Shown: positions 35,533-46,008 of the stretch, piece after piece
How the letters are laid out: every line of letters begins with the position of its first letter
Position numbering within the stretch: position 1 is the first letter of the stretch
Assembly (NCBI RefSeq): GCF_000969415.1
Contig: NZ_JZEX01000024.1
Span: 1 to 64,000 of the forward strand
Source of the DNA: Devosia geojensis
GTDB lineage: Bacteria; Pseudomonadota; Alphaproteobacteria; Rhizobiales; Devosiaceae
Direction: 5' to 3'
Length of the DNA: 64,000 nucleotides
The notes under the pieces: model-generated
The model's database searches: none
What the model was told of the DNA's origin: nothing
What the model saw: the letters and a program-made list of their open reading frames with translations, nothing else
Program-made: the position numbers and the translations under genes

Positions 35533-36472
35533 CCACGACGTCGGCGAGACAAAGCGAAAAGGCTGGCGATATGCGGCCAAGCGCAGCTGGAGACGGCATT
35601 GGCAGCTCTACCTGCTGATCCTGGTGCCGCTCGCCTACTTCGCCGTCTTCAAATACCTGCCGATGATCAACGCCGTCATTGCGTTCAAGGACTACAACGT
35701 GGTGGCCGGGGTGTGGGGCAGCCCCTGGGTCGGCCTCAAGCACTTCAACAATTTCTTCGCCAACCCGGTGTTCTGGCAGCTGATCGGCAACACCTTCACG
35801 CTGTCCGCCTATTACATCCTCGCCAGCTTCCCGATCCCGATCATCCTTGCGCTGGCACTCAACGAGGTGCGGTTACGCGCTTTCCGGCAGACGGTGCAGC
35901 TCGTCACCTACGCCCCCTACTTCATTTCAACCGTCGTCATCGTGTCGATGACCATCCTCATCCTCTCGCCCAGGATCGGGCTCGTCGGCGACGTCTTCGG
36001 GTTCTTCGGTGTCCCCGCCGTCGATTTCCTGGTGCGTGCCGATTATTTCCGCCATGTCTATGTCTGGTCCGACATCTGGCAGACCGCCGGCTACTCGGCG
36101 GTGATCTACATCGCCGCATTGGCGAGCATCGACCCGGCGCTCTATGAGGCCGCCAAGATGGACGGCGCCAGCCGCATCCAGAAGATCATCCATGTCGACA
36201 TTCCCGGCATCATGCCGACCGCGATCATCATTTTGATCCTGGGGGTCGGCAACATCATGCAGGTCGGGTTCGAAAAAGCCTTCCTGCTGCAGAACCCGCT
36301 CAACCTCAGCCAGTCCGAGATCATCTCCACCTACGTCTACAAGACCGGCCTGCTGAACGCGAATTTCAGCCTGGCGACCGCCATCAATCTCTTCAACGCG
36401 GTGATCAACCTGGTGCTGCTGGTCACGGTCAATGCCATCGCAAAACGCGTAACCGGGAGGAGCCTCTGGTGA
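35522..36472 (+). CDS. Oligosaccharide ABC transporter permease, LplB type
   Basis: A 316-residue permease of the LplB family, which carries oligosaccharides such as pectin- or host-derived sugars. The N-terminus WQLYLLILVPLAYFAVFKYL is characteristic and the EAA loop is LYEAAKMDGASRIQKIIHVD. ATG 35522 follows GGGAGGG at nine bases; an upstream TTG was rejected. It lies over the end of the broken binding-protein gene and overlaps the next permease gene by 4 bp. Confidence 0.92.
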   Translation: MAASHDVGETKRKGWRYAAKRSWRRHWQLYLLILVPLAYFAVFKYLPMINAVIAFKDYNVVAGVWGSPWVGLKHFNNFFANPVFWQLIGNTFTLSAYYILASFPIPIILALALNEVRLRAFRQTVQLVTYAPYFISTVVIVSMTILILSPRIGLVGDVFGFFGVPAVDFLVRADYFRHVYVWSDIWQTAGYSAVIYIAALASIDPALYEAAKMDGASRIQKIIHVDIPGIMPTAIIILILGVGNIMQVGFEKAFLLQNPLNLSQSEIISTYVYKTGLLNANFSLATAINLFNAVINLVLLVTVNAIAKRVTGRSLW

Positions 36473-37404
36473 CCGTCATTGCTCGAGACACGAACGAGGC
36501 CATGCGGGCACGGCTGCGCAAGCGGTCGCTGAACGTGGTGCTCGTCGACCGGCTCTTCGTCATCGCGATCTACATTCTGCTGCTCACCTTCCTCGCGATC
36601 GTGGTGCTGCCGCTGATCTATATCGTGGCCAGCTCGTTCAGCAGTCCTGCCGCGGTTTCATCCGGCCGAGTAGGCCTCTGGCCGGTGGACTTCACGCTGC
36701 GCGGCTATGAAGTGGCGCTGCGCGATCCCAAGATCGTCAGCGGCTTCCTCAACTCCCTGTTCTACACCACCGCCGGTACGGCTCTAAGCGTGGTGCTGAC
36801 CATCGCCGTGGCGTTCCCGCTCTCGCGCGCCGACTTCTTCGGCGGGCGGCTGATCACCAAGCTGATCGTTTTCACCATGCTGTTCTCAGGCGGGCTCATC
36901 CCGACCTACATGGTGGTGCGCTCCCTGGGCATGCTGAACACGCCCTGGGCGATGATCGTGCCCAACGCCATCGGCGTATGGCAGGTGATCCTCGCCATGG
37001 CCTATTTCCGGGACGCGATCCCCAAGGAGCTTTACGAAGCCGCGCGTGTCGACGGCGTCGGGGACATCAGGTTCCTGCTCCTGATCGCCGTTCCGCTTGC
37101 CAAGCCGATGATCGCGGTGATCGCGCTCATGTACGCCATCTGGCAATGGAACTCCTATTTCGATGCGCTGATCTACCTGCGCACCGACGCGCTCTATCCG
37201 TTGCAGCTCGTGCTGCGGAACATCCTGATCCTCAATACCCAATCCAACCTTGGCGATGCGACTGCCATGCTGGAGCGCCAGCAGCTGGCCGATCTTCTGA
37301 AATACAGCCTCATCGTCATTTCCACCGTTCCGGTCCTGCTCATCTATCCCTTCGTGGCCCGCCATTTCACCAAGGGCATCATGCTCGGGTCGGTGAAGGG
37401 ATAG
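36469..37404 (+). CDS. Oligosaccharide ABC transporter permease, LplC/YtcP type
   Basis: A 311-residue permease, partner of the LplB-type subunit. The EAA loop is LYEAARVDGVGDIRFLLLIA and the C-terminus reads VARHFTKGIMLGSVKG, the family's usual end. It starts with GTG behind GGGAGGAG. Confidence 0.92.
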   Translation: MTVIARDTNEAMRARLRKRSLNVVLVDRLFVIAIYILLLTFLAIVVLPLIYIVASSFSSPAAVSSGRVGLWPVDFTLRGYEVALRDPKIVSGFLNSLFYTTAGTALSVVLTIAVAFPLSRADFFGGRLITKLIVFTMLFSGGLIPTYMVVRSLGMLNTPWAMIVPNAIGVWQVILAMAYFRDAIPKELYEAARVDGVGDIRFLLLIAVPLAKPMIAVIALMYAIWQWNSYFDALIYLRTDALYPLQLVLRNILILNTQSNLGDATAMLERQQLADLLKYSLIVISTVPVLLIYPFVARHFTKGIMLGSVKG

Positions 37405-37472
37405 CGCAGGTGAACACTATGCCGGGGGGAGGAGAGCCCCGGCAGGCAACGCAGCCAGAGGAGGAATTTTCC

Positions 37473-39098
37473 ATGCGTTCCATGCTGTCCAGGACAGTGT
37501 CCACAGCGCTTTTGCTGACGGCCACTGCCCTTGCGCCAACGCTTGCCGCGGCCCAGACGCCCCTCGGGGTCTTCGCGCCGCAGACCGCGACCATGGACCT
37601 CAACACGGCCTGGTTCACCACGGTCGTGGAGGAGAAGTTCAACGTCGACCTTAACTTTGAGACGACAGGCTATGATTCCAGCGCCGCTGCGGAAAAGCGG
37701 CAGATATTGCTGGCCAGCGGGGACTACCCCGAAGTGTTCATGCTGATCAACTGGGTCGACCAGTTCAGCCAGGCCGAGCTCATCCGCTATTCCCAGCAAG
37801 GCCTGATCATTCCGCTGAACGACCTCATCGACCAGCACGCCCCCAATATCAAGGCTGCATTCGAGAAGGAGCCGGCGCTCCTCAAGCTTGCGACCGCGCC
37901 CGACGGCAATATATACGGCCTGCCGCAATGGAACGACTGCTTCCACTGTTCCTACTCGGCCAAGTACTGGATCAATACGGAGTGGCTCGAAAAGCTGGGC
38001 CTCAAAATGCCCACCACCACGGCCGAGTTGAAGGAGGTGCTGCTCGCCTTCAAGAACAACGATCCCAACGGCAATGGCCGTGCAGACGAAATCCCGCTGT
38101 CCGCCAACACCGTGGATACGCTCATTCCCTATCTCATGAATTCGTTCGTCTATGACCCGCGTGCGAACTCATACCCGATGATGCTGGCGCTCAACGGCAG
38201 CACCGTCCAGTTCCAGGCGGTCCAGGACGGCTGGCGTGACGGCCTGGCTTATCTGGCGGATCTTTATAAGGAGGGCCTGATCGACCCCGGCGCTTTCACG
38301 CAGAACCGCGAAGCGTTCCAGGCGCTGGGCAACAATGCCGAAGCGGTGATCATCGGCAGCGCCACCGCGCAGCATCCGGGACTCTTCGTCACGATCGGGC
38401 AGGATGACGGCCGCGACCGCGACTATGATCCGGTTCCGCCGCTGACCGGTCCGGAAGGCATCTCCTATACCTCCTTCAACCTGGCGAGCATGCCGGGCGC
38501 CGCCTTCGTCATCACCAACAAGGCCAACGAAGAACAGCAGATCGCCGCGATCAAGATCGTGGACTACATGTTCACCATGGAAGGCCACGCCAGCGCCGAG
38601 TACGGAAAGGAAGGCGAGCAATGGTTGCGCCCCGTGGAAGGAGATATAGCGCTCGATCCCAACTACCCGCCGCTTTACAATCACCTTCCCCCTGATCCCA
38701 ACGCGCCACCGAAAAACATGGCCTGGAATGCCATGGGCCAGTATTTCAGCGATAAGGAATGGCGCGGGGGCCAGGTGCAGCCCACCGAGATCTATGAACC
38801 ATCGGGGTACGAGCGCCGCCTTTTTGAAGCGACCTTGCTCTATGAAGGCAAGTATCCGGAAGACCAGCTGTTCCCCTACTGGAACACCTGGACCGACCCC
38901 ACCACGGCAGACGAACTGGCGCAGCTGCAGACCAATCTGCATAACTATGTCACTCAGTCGAACGCCGAATTCGTGACCGGCCAGCGCGACATCAATGACG
39001 ACGCTGCCTGGGCCGCTTACCTTGCCGATATCGAGAGCTTGGGCCTCGCGCGTTATCTCGAAATCTATCAGGCCGCCTACGACGCGACGGCCAACTAG
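37473..39098 (+). CDS. Oligosaccharide ABC transporter substrate-binding protein, LplA type
   Basis: A 541-residue periplasmic binding protein with signal peptide ending TLAAAQ near residue 28. It contains a calcium-binding-like loop, NNDPNGNGRADEIPLS, near residue 190, as seen in LplA and alginate-binding proteins. In this family the binding protein follows the two permeases, as here. No ATPase is encoded in the trio; such importers usually borrow one, and the gene at 42615 is the nearest candidate. Confidence 0.92.
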   Translation: MRSMLSRTVSTALLLTATALAPTLAAAQTPLGVFAPQTATMDLNTAWFTTVVEEKFNVDLNFETTGYDSSAAAEKRQILLASGDYPEVFMLINWVDQFSQAELIRYSQQGLIIPLNDLIDQHAPNIKAAFEKEPALLKLATAPDGNIYGLPQWNDCFHCSYSAKYWINTEWLEKLGLKMPTTTAELKEVLLAFKNNDPNGNGRADEIPLSANTVDTLIPYLMNSFVYDPRANSYPMMLALNGSTVQFQAVQDGWRDGLAYLADLYKEGLIDPGAFTQNREAFQALGNNAEAVIIGSATAQHPGLFVTIGQDDGRDRDYDPVPPLTGPEGISYTSFNLASMPGAAFVITNKANEEQQIAAIKIVDYMFTMEGHASAEYGKEGEQWLRPVEGDIALDPNYPPLYNHLPPDPNAPPKNMAWNAMGQYFSDKEWRGGQVQPTEIYEPSGYERRLFEATLLYEGKYPEDQLFPYWNTWTDPTTADELAQLQTNLHNYVTQSNAEFVTGQRDINDDAAWAAYLADIESLGLARYLEIYQAAYDATAN

Positions 39099-39105
39099 GC
39101 TCTCT

Positions 39106-39152
39106 GCCGGCACAAGGGCCGGCTCTCTCGAACTGGCCCTTGTCCATGCCGG
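39106..39152 (+). terminator. Stem-loop after the LplA-type gene
   Basis: GCCGGCACAAGGGCC pairs with GGCCCTTGT and, after a short bulge, GCCGG. It lies just before leader copy B. No strong T run follows, so termination may be partial. Confidence 0.55.
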
Positions 39153-39176
39153 AAAGGCTCCGCAAGAATGGCCGAT

Positions 39177-39330
39177 CTTGCAATCCATCCGACTAGTTGA
39201 TAACGTTTCAAGTTAGTTGTTCGACCATAAGAAAACCAAGCCGATCGACGGGGAGGAAACATCAATGTCCAGGCTCCGTGACCTCCCGCCGCCGATCCGT
39301 CGCTCCGACCTTGCCGGTGCGGCCGTCGTC
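39177..39330 (+). repeat. Leader repeat, copy B
   Basis: Second copy of the leader at 35136-35290: operator, GGGGAGGAAACATCAATG start region and the first 20 or so codons of a binding-protein gene. It directly precedes the fucosidase gene cluster. Confidence 0.8.
39197..39211 (+). promoter_or_regulatory. LacI-type operator, copy B
   Basis: TTGATAACGTTTCAA, identical to copy A. Expected to control the GH151, lacI, ATPase and GH95 genes downstream. Confidence 0.65.
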
Positions 39331-39396
39331 CCGTTTCTCGTCTTCCAGCGTCAATTCGCCGCCGGCTCGCAGACCCGCACCGGCGCCAAGGAATAG
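39265..39396 (+). pseudogene. 43-codon chimera: binding-protein start joined to permease end
   Basis: The frame begins MSRLRDLPPPIRRSDLAGAA, matching the signal-peptide start of the remnant at 35224, and ends PFLVFQRQFAAGSQTRTGAK before its stop. The second half resembles the C-terminus of MalG-type permeases (compare FQRLIIRGIAMSGMK at the end of the permease at 16199). The simplest reading is one deletion from the first codons of a binding-protein gene to the last codons of a permease gene, removing an importer's structural genes and leaving leader and downstream genes. It ends 2 bp before the GH151 start and may now serve only as a translated leader. Confidence 0.65.
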
Positions 39397-39398
39397 TC

Positions 39399-41435
39399 AT
39401 GCCGTCCAGGACCAACCGCCCCCTACGCTACCGCCAGATTCACCTCGACTTCCACACTTCCGAGCACATCCCCGGCATCGGCGCGCAGTTCGATCCGGAC
39501 GCGTTCGTCGCCACCTTCAAGGCCGCGCACGTGGATTCGGTCACGATCTTCGCCAAGTGCCACCACGGCTGGTCGTACTACCCGACCAAGGTCGGGGCGC
39601 CGCATCCCAATCTTGCGCGGCCCGACCTCATGGGCGACATGGTCAAGGCGCTCTCGGCCGCCGATATCGAGTGCCCGGTCTACATCTCGGTGCAGTGGGA
39701 CGAGCGGAACGCCCGCCTCCACCCGGAGTGGCGAGTGCGCAGCGCGACGAAAAACCGGTTCGATCCGGACCAGTTGACCGCCGGCTGGCACACGCTCTGC
39801 CTCAACCACAAGGCCTATCGCGACGAGCTGCTCGAGCAGGCGCGCGAGGTCGTGCGCAACTACGAGACGCAGGGCCTCTTCTTCGACATCGTCCTGACGC
39901 CCGATTGCGTGTGCGCCGAATGCCTCGCCACCATGGAGGAGCAAGGCCTCGATCCGGAGAGCCCGGCCGACCGGCTGCGCAAGGACGAGTGGGTCAACGA
40001 GCGTTTCCGCTCGGAAATGTCGGCAGCGCTGCGCGAGGAATTCCCGGACCTGCGCATCTTCTACAATTGCGGGCACATCCATAAGCAGGGGCCGCAGCGC
40101 TTCACGCCCTATAGCCACCTCGAGCTCGAAAGCCTGCCGACCGGCGGCTGGGGCTACGACCATTTCCCCTCGAGCGCGCGCTATGCGGCGACCCTCGGCT
40201 TCGATTTCGTCGCCCATACCGGCAAGTTCCACACCTCCTGGGGCGAGTTCGGCGGCTTCAAGCATCCGGACGCGCTCGAATACGAATGCGCGCAGATGGT
40301 GGCGCTGGGCTCCAAGTGCCTCGTCGGCGACCAACTCCATCCGAGCGGCGCCATCAACGCCGACACTTACAGCTCCATCGCGCCGGCCTATGCGCGCATC
40401 GAGAAACTCGAACCCTTCCTCGAGGGCGCCCGGCAGGTCTCGGAAATCGCCATCCTCTCGGCCGAGCACTTCGATGCCTCGGGCGACCGCAACCACGTGA
40501 GCGACGACGGCGCCGCCCAGATGCTGCAGGAGCTGAAACTTCCCTTCGACATCGTCGACCGCAGCGCCCGCTTCGAGAACTATCGGCTGCTGATCCTGCC
40601 CGACGCGATCGCGCTTGACGAGGAGACGGCCCGGCGCCTCGCTGACTACATCCGCGCCGGCGGCAAGGCCATCCTCTCGGGCCGCTCGGGCCTCGACGAG
40701 GCGGGCCGGCCGCTCGCCGCGCTCGATCTCGGCATCGAAGCCGACGGCCCCCATGTGGGCTTCACGCCCTCCTATGCGCTGGCCGACGACGCAAAGCTCG
40801 CCGACCTGCCGGAGAGCCCCTTCGTCATGTACGGCACCGCCCGCGCCATCCGGCCGGTCGGCGCGCAGGTGCTCGCCGAGGTCGTGCCACCCTATTTCAA
40901 CCGCAGCTACAAGCACTTCTCGTCGCACCAGCACACGCCCGACGATCCGGACGCCGCCCCGCTGGGTCCGGCAATCACCGAGCACAACGGCGTTGCCTAT
41001 ATCGCCTACCCGATCTTCTCCATGTACCAGGCCTATGGCCAGCCGCTCTACAAATACCTGGTGCGCGGCCTGATCGAGCGGCTGATGCCCCATCCGATCC
41101 TCCTCACCGACCTTTCGTCTTCCGGACGGGCGACGGTCACTCACCAGCCCGAACGCAACCGCCATATCCTGCACCTCCTCTTTGCCGCCCCGCAGGTACG
41201 CGGCAAGGCGGTTCCGGCCGGCGAAGGGCGCACCCGCGTCATGGAGATGATCGAGGACGTGCAGCCGATCGGGCCGGTCAGCGCCCGGGTGCGGCTGCCC
41301 CGGTCGCCGAGCCGCGTCTACGATGCCCTCAGCGGCGCGGACGTCGCCTGGCAAGAGGCCGGCAACGGCTACGTCGCCGTGTCCCTGCCCAGCATGCGTA
41401 TCCACACCGCGCTCGTCTTCGAGGGGACGGCCTGA
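39399..41435 (+). CDS. GH151-like alpha-L-fucosidase candidate
   Basis: A 678-residue cytoplasmic protein. The N-terminal part is a TIM-barrel glycosidase (QIHLDFHTSEHIPGIGAQFD, then VTIFAKCHHGWSYYPTKVGA) of the GHL6/GH151 type; a middle domain (about residues 350-560) resembles the beta-galactosidase trimerisation domain (ILSAEHFDASGDRNHVSDDG, FDIVDRSARFENYRLLILPD); a small beta domain ends the chain. GH151 members are alpha-L-fucosidases. The GH95 gene in the same cluster agrees with that. No signal peptide, so the substrate must be imported first. Confidence 0.78.
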   Translation: MPSRTNRPLRYRQIHLDFHTSEHIPGIGAQFDPDAFVATFKAAHVDSVTIFAKCHHGWSYYPTKVGAPHPNLARPDLMGDMVKALSAADIECPVYISVQWDERNARLHPEWRVRSATKNRFDPDQLTAGWHTLCLNHKAYRDELLEQAREVVRNYETQGLFFDIVLTPDCVCAECLATMEEQGLDPESPADRLRKDEWVNERFRSEMSAALREEFPDLRIFYNCGHIHKQGPQRFTPYSHLELESLPTGGWGYDHFPSSARYAATLGFDFVAHTGKFHTSWGEFGGFKHPDALEYECAQMVALGSKCLVGDQLHPSGAINADTYSSIAPAYARIEKLEPFLEGARQVSEIAILSAEHFDASGDRNHVSDDGAAQMLQELKLPFDIVDRSARFENYRLLILPDAIALDEETARRLADYIRAGGKAILSGRSGLDEAGRPLAALDLGIEADGPHVGFTPSYALADDAKLADLPESPFVMYGTARAIRPVGAQVLAEVVPPYFNRSYKHFSSHQHTPDDPDAAPLGPAITEHNGVAYIAYPIFSMYQAYGQPLYKYLVRGLIERLMPHPILLTDLSSSGRATVTHQPERNRHILHLLFAAPQVRGKAVPAGEGRTRVMEMIEDVQPIGPVSARVRLPRSPSRVYDALSGADVAWQEAGNGYVAVSLPSMRIHTALVFEGTA

Positions 41436-41551
41436 CGATGATCCGGGGCGCCGCGACCCTGCGATTGGCTTTGTCGGCGCACCCCGGCTATCAAGGCGGC
41501 AAGTGCCGGCCTCGGGCCGGCGCGCTCCGTCACCCTGGGACCAGACGCGCC

Positions 41552-42592
41552 ATGACCAGCCAGAGCCATACCTCCACCCTTGCCCGTAAACGCCCCGCGA
41601 CCATCATCGATGTGGCGCAGGCGGCGGGCGTCGCGGTCGGCACCGTGTCGCGCCATCTCAACGGTTTGCCGGTGCGGGCCGGCAACCGCGACCAGATCGA
41701 GCGGGCCATCGCCGCGCTCGGCTACCGGCGCAACTCCACGGCCGTCGCCATGAAGACCGACACCACCCATATCGTCGGCTTCCTCGTGCCCTCGCTCGGC
41801 GAGTTCCACGCCGCCATGCTCGAGAAGCTTTCGCGCAAGATGCGCCTGACGGGCCGCGCGGTGCTCTCCTTCTGCCACGATCTCCAGCCCGCCTCGATCC
41901 GCGAAGGGCTCGAGTTCTTCGCCTCCCACCGCGTCGATGCGCTGGTGCTCGACGGCGAGGAGGCCATTCGCCACGAATTGACGCCCTATATCGAGGACGG
42001 GCTCGTCGTGGTGCTTTACGACAACGACATTCCGGGGCTGCCGGTCGATCGCGTTCTCGCCGACAACCGCCGGGCCAGCGCCCGCGCCGTCGCCCACCTG
42101 CTCGACCTTGGGCATAAGCGGGTGGCGACCCTCCACGGGAACCTGCGCGACTCGGCCGGCCGCGAGCGCCTCGCCGGTTTCCACGACGCCCACGCGGCCC
42201 ACGGCGTGCCCCCGGACCCGGCGCTGATCGTCGATGCAGATTGGCAGGAAATCCGCGGCTACGAGGGCGTGCGGGAGCTGTTCTCCCTGCCCGATCCGCC
42301 GACGGCCCTGTTCAGCGCCAACTATAACATGACGCTCGGCATCCTGACCTATCTCCACGAGGTCGGCATGCAGGTGCCGCGCGACCTTTCGCTCATCAGC
42401 TTCGACGATGTGCCGGCGCTGCGCCTGCACAACCCCGGCATCACCGCGGTGGCCCAGCCCATCGAAGAGGTGGCGCAGACCATCACCGGCATCATCGACA
42501 AGCGCCTGTCGGACCCCGCCGCCATGGGCCGGCACGACGTCAGGATCGACTGCAACATCATCTTGAGGGATTCGACCCGGCGCCTGGCATAG
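41552..42592 (+). CDS. LacI family transcriptional regulator of the fucoside genes
   Basis: A 346-residue regulator. The helix-turn-helix reads TIIDVAQAAGVAVGTVSRHL near residue 17; the sensor domain starts HIVGFLVPSLGEFHAAMLEK. ATG 41552 was chosen because the upstream extension of the open frame is not family-like. It lies inside the unit it should control and probably binds the two TTGATAACGTTTCAA sites at 35156 and 39197. The effector may be L-fucose or a fucoside. Confidence 0.9.
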   Translation: MTSQSHTSTLARKRPATIIDVAQAAGVAVGTVSRHLNGLPVRAGNRDQIERAIAALGYRRNSTAVAMKTDTTHIVGFLVPSLGEFHAAMLEKLSRKMRLTGRAVLSFCHDLQPASIREGLEFFASHRVDALVLDGEEAIRHELTPYIEDGLVVVLYDNDIPGLPVDRVLADNRRASARAVAHLLDLGHKRVATLHGNLRDSAGRERLAGFHDAHAAHGVPPDPALIVDADWQEIRGYEGVRELFSLPDPPTALFSANYNMTLGILTYLHEVGMQVPRDLSLISFDDVPALRLHNPGITAVAQPIEEVAQTITGIIDKRLSDPAAMGRHDVRIDCNIILRDSTRRLA

Positions 42593-42614
42593 CGGCACGG
42601 GCAAGGGAGGAAGC

Positions 42615-43673
<1,059 letters not shown>

Positions 43674-43683
43674 GGCATTTTCG

Positions 43684-45924
43684 ATGACCGATCATCTCTT
43701 GTGGTACCCCAGCCCGGCTGGGGAATGGACCGACGCGCTGCCGCTCGGCAACGGACGGCTGGGGGCCATGGTCTTCGGCGGCGTCACCCGCGACGAATTC
43801 CAGCTCAACGAGGATACCCTCTGGTCGGGCGGCCCCTACCGGCCGACTAACCCGGAAGCCCTCGACCATCTCGAAGCGGTGCGCGAGCTGATCTTTGCCG
43901 GCCGCTTCCGGGAGGCGCAGGATTTGGCCAACGCCCACCTCATGGGCCGGCCCTACCTGCAGACCTCCTACCAGCCCGCCGGCCGGCTGCTCCTCGATTT
44001 CGACCACGAGACCCTCTTCTCGCACTACCGGCGCAGCCTCGAGCTCGACCGCGCCGTCACGACGACGCGCTACACGGCGGACGGCGTCGCCTACCGCCGC
44101 GAAGCCTTCGCTTCTGCCGCCGACGGCGTGCTCGTCATTCGCATCACGGCGGACCGGCCGGGAACGGTGTCATTCGCCGCGGAATTCGCGAGCGAGCAGC
44201 CCGGCGTCGCGCGCGCGGCGGGCCATGCGCTTTCCTTTGACGGGCGCAATCGCGGCGAAATCGGCATCCCCGGTGCGCTCCGCTGGGCCTTCGAGGCGCG
44301 CGTGCTCGCAGAGGGCGGCGCGATCGAAGCCCGGGACGAGCGGCTCTCCGTTGCGGGCGCCGACAGCGTCACGATCCTCATCGACATCGCCACGAGTTTC
44401 CGCCGCTTCGACGACGTCTCGGGCGAACCGCAGGCCGATATCGCCGCAAGGCTCGATGCCGCCGCGGCCAGGCCCTACGAGGCTCTCCTCGCCGATCACC
44501 TCGCCGCGCATCGCGCGCTCTACGACCGCTTCGACATCGATCTCGGCCGCCCGCCCGCCGCCGACCGGCCGACGGGAGAGCGCATCTCCAACTTCGCGAG
44601 GGGTGACGATCCGGCCCTTGCCGCCCTTTATGTGCAGTATGGGCGGTACCTTGCCATCGCCTCGTCGCGTCCCGGCAACCAGCCGGCCAATCTGCAGGGC
44701 ATCTGGAACAAGGAGATCCGCCCGCCCTGGGGCAGCAAGTACACCTCCAACATCAACCTGCAGATGAACTACTGGCTGCCCGATCCGGCCAACCTTGCCG
44801 AATGCGTCGAGCCGCTGATCGCCATGGCCGAGGAGCTGGCGGTGACCGGCGCCGAGACGGCGCGCACCCACTACGGCGCGCGCGGATGGGTGCTGCACCA
44901 CAACACCGATCTCTGGCGCGCCACCGCCCCGGTCGACGGCGCGCAGTGGGGGGTATGGCCGACCGGCGGCGCCTGGCTCTGCGCCCAGCTCTGGGATCAT
45001 GCGCGCTTTGCCGGCTTTCCCGAGGCGCTGGTCGCGCGGCTCTATCCCCTCCTCGCCGGCGCCAGCCGGTTCTTCCTCGATACGCTCGTGCCCCTGCCCG
45101 GCACCGACCTGATGGTGACGGCGCCCTCGGTCTCGCCCGAGAACGTCCATCCGCACGGCTCGACCCTCTGCGCCGGCCCCGCCATGGACAGCCAGCTCCT
45201 GCGCGACCTCTTCGATGCCACCATTGCCGCCGCCCGCCGGCTTGGCCGCGATGCCGATCTTGCCGACGAGCTCGCAGCCTTGCGCGCGCGCCTGCCTACC
45301 GACCGCATCGGCAGGCAGGGGCAGTTGCAGGAGTGGATCGAGGACTGGGACGCCGACGTTCCGGAAATCCACCACCGCCACGTCTCCCACCTCTATGGGC
45401 TCTATCCCTCGCTGCAGATCGATCCAGCCCACACGCCGGGTCTTGCCGCGGCCGCGCGCCGCTCGCTCGAGATCCGCGGCGACGATGCGACCGGCTGGGG
45501 CATCGGCTGGCGCATCAATCTCTGGGCGCGCCTCGGCGACGGCGAGCACGCCTACGAGGTCCTGAGGCGCCTTCTTCACCCCGAGCGCAGCTACCGCAAC
45601 CTCTTCGACGCGCATCCCCCGTTCCAGATCGACGGCAATTTCGGAGGCGCCGCCGGCATCATCGAGATGCTCGTGCAGTCCGACGAGGGTCAGGTGCGGC
45701 TCCTGCCCGCCCTGCCGCGCGCGTGGCCGAGCGGCTCCGTTCGCGGCGTGCGCGCCCGCGGCGGGCTGACCCTCGATTTTTCCTGGGAAGGACACGCGAT
45801 CACCGCGCTCTCCGTTACTGCGAGCCAGTCCTATTCCGGCACGCTGCGGTGCGGCGAAACGGTGCTCGCCAAAGGCTTGGCGTCCGGAAAGTCGGTACTG
45901 GTCACAACAAGGGTACCACGCTGA
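43684..45924 (+). CDS. GH95 alpha-L-fucosidase
   Basis: A 746-residue glycosidase of family GH95 (inverting; alpha-1,2-L-fucosidase or L-galactosidase). The N-terminal domain has the signature WTDALPLGNGRLGAMVFGGV, then FQLNEDTLWSGGPY. Active-site segments of the (alpha/alpha)6 barrel are NLQGIWNKEIRPPWGSKYTS, HHNTDLWRATAPVDG and FQIDGNFGGAAGIIEML. No signal peptide, so it should act in the cytoplasm. It begins 10 bp after the ATPase gene and is the last gene of the cluster. Confidence 0.93.
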   Translation: MTDHLLWYPSPAGEWTDALPLGNGRLGAMVFGGVTRDEFQLNEDTLWSGGPYRPTNPEALDHLEAVRELIFAGRFREAQDLANAHLMGRPYLQTSYQPAGRLLLDFDHETLFSHYRRSLELDRAVTTTRYTADGVAYRREAFASAADGVLVIRITADRPGTVSFAAEFASEQPGVARAAGHALSFDGRNRGEIGIPGALRWAFEARVLAEGGAIEARDERLSVAGADSVTILIDIATSFRRFDDVSGEPQADIAARLDAAAARPYEALLADHLAAHRALYDRFDIDLGRPPAADRPTGERISNFARGDDPALAALYVQYGRYLAIASSRPGNQPANLQGIWNKEIRPPWGSKYTSNINLQMNYWLPDPANLAECVEPLIAMAEELAVTGAETARTHYGARGWVLHHNTDLWRATAPVDGAQWGVWPTGGAWLCAQLWDHARFAGFPEALVARLYPLLAGASRFFLDTLVPLPGTDLMVTAPSVSPENVHPHGSTLCAGPAMDSQLLRDLFDATIAAARRLGRDADLADELAALRARLPTDRIGRQGQLQEWIEDWDADVPEIHHRHVSHLYGLYPSLQIDPAHTPGLAAAARRSLEIRGDDATGWGIGWRINLWARLGDGEHAYEVLRRLLHPERSYRNLFDAHPPFQIDGNFGGAAGIIEMLVQSDEGQVRLLPALPRAWPSGSVRGVRARGGLTLDFSWEGHAITALSVTASQSYSGTLRCGETVLAKGLASGKSVLVTTRVPR

Positions 45925-46008
45925 CGATCGCGGAACTCCAGGCCACTACGTCGCCGATAGAACCGGTGGCGCCAGTCACAAAACAATCACGGAGCCACCC
46001 TTATGCTC

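Noticed and set aside
44170-45795. 541-codon minus-strand frame
   Set aside because: Antisense to the GH95 gene; no family features.
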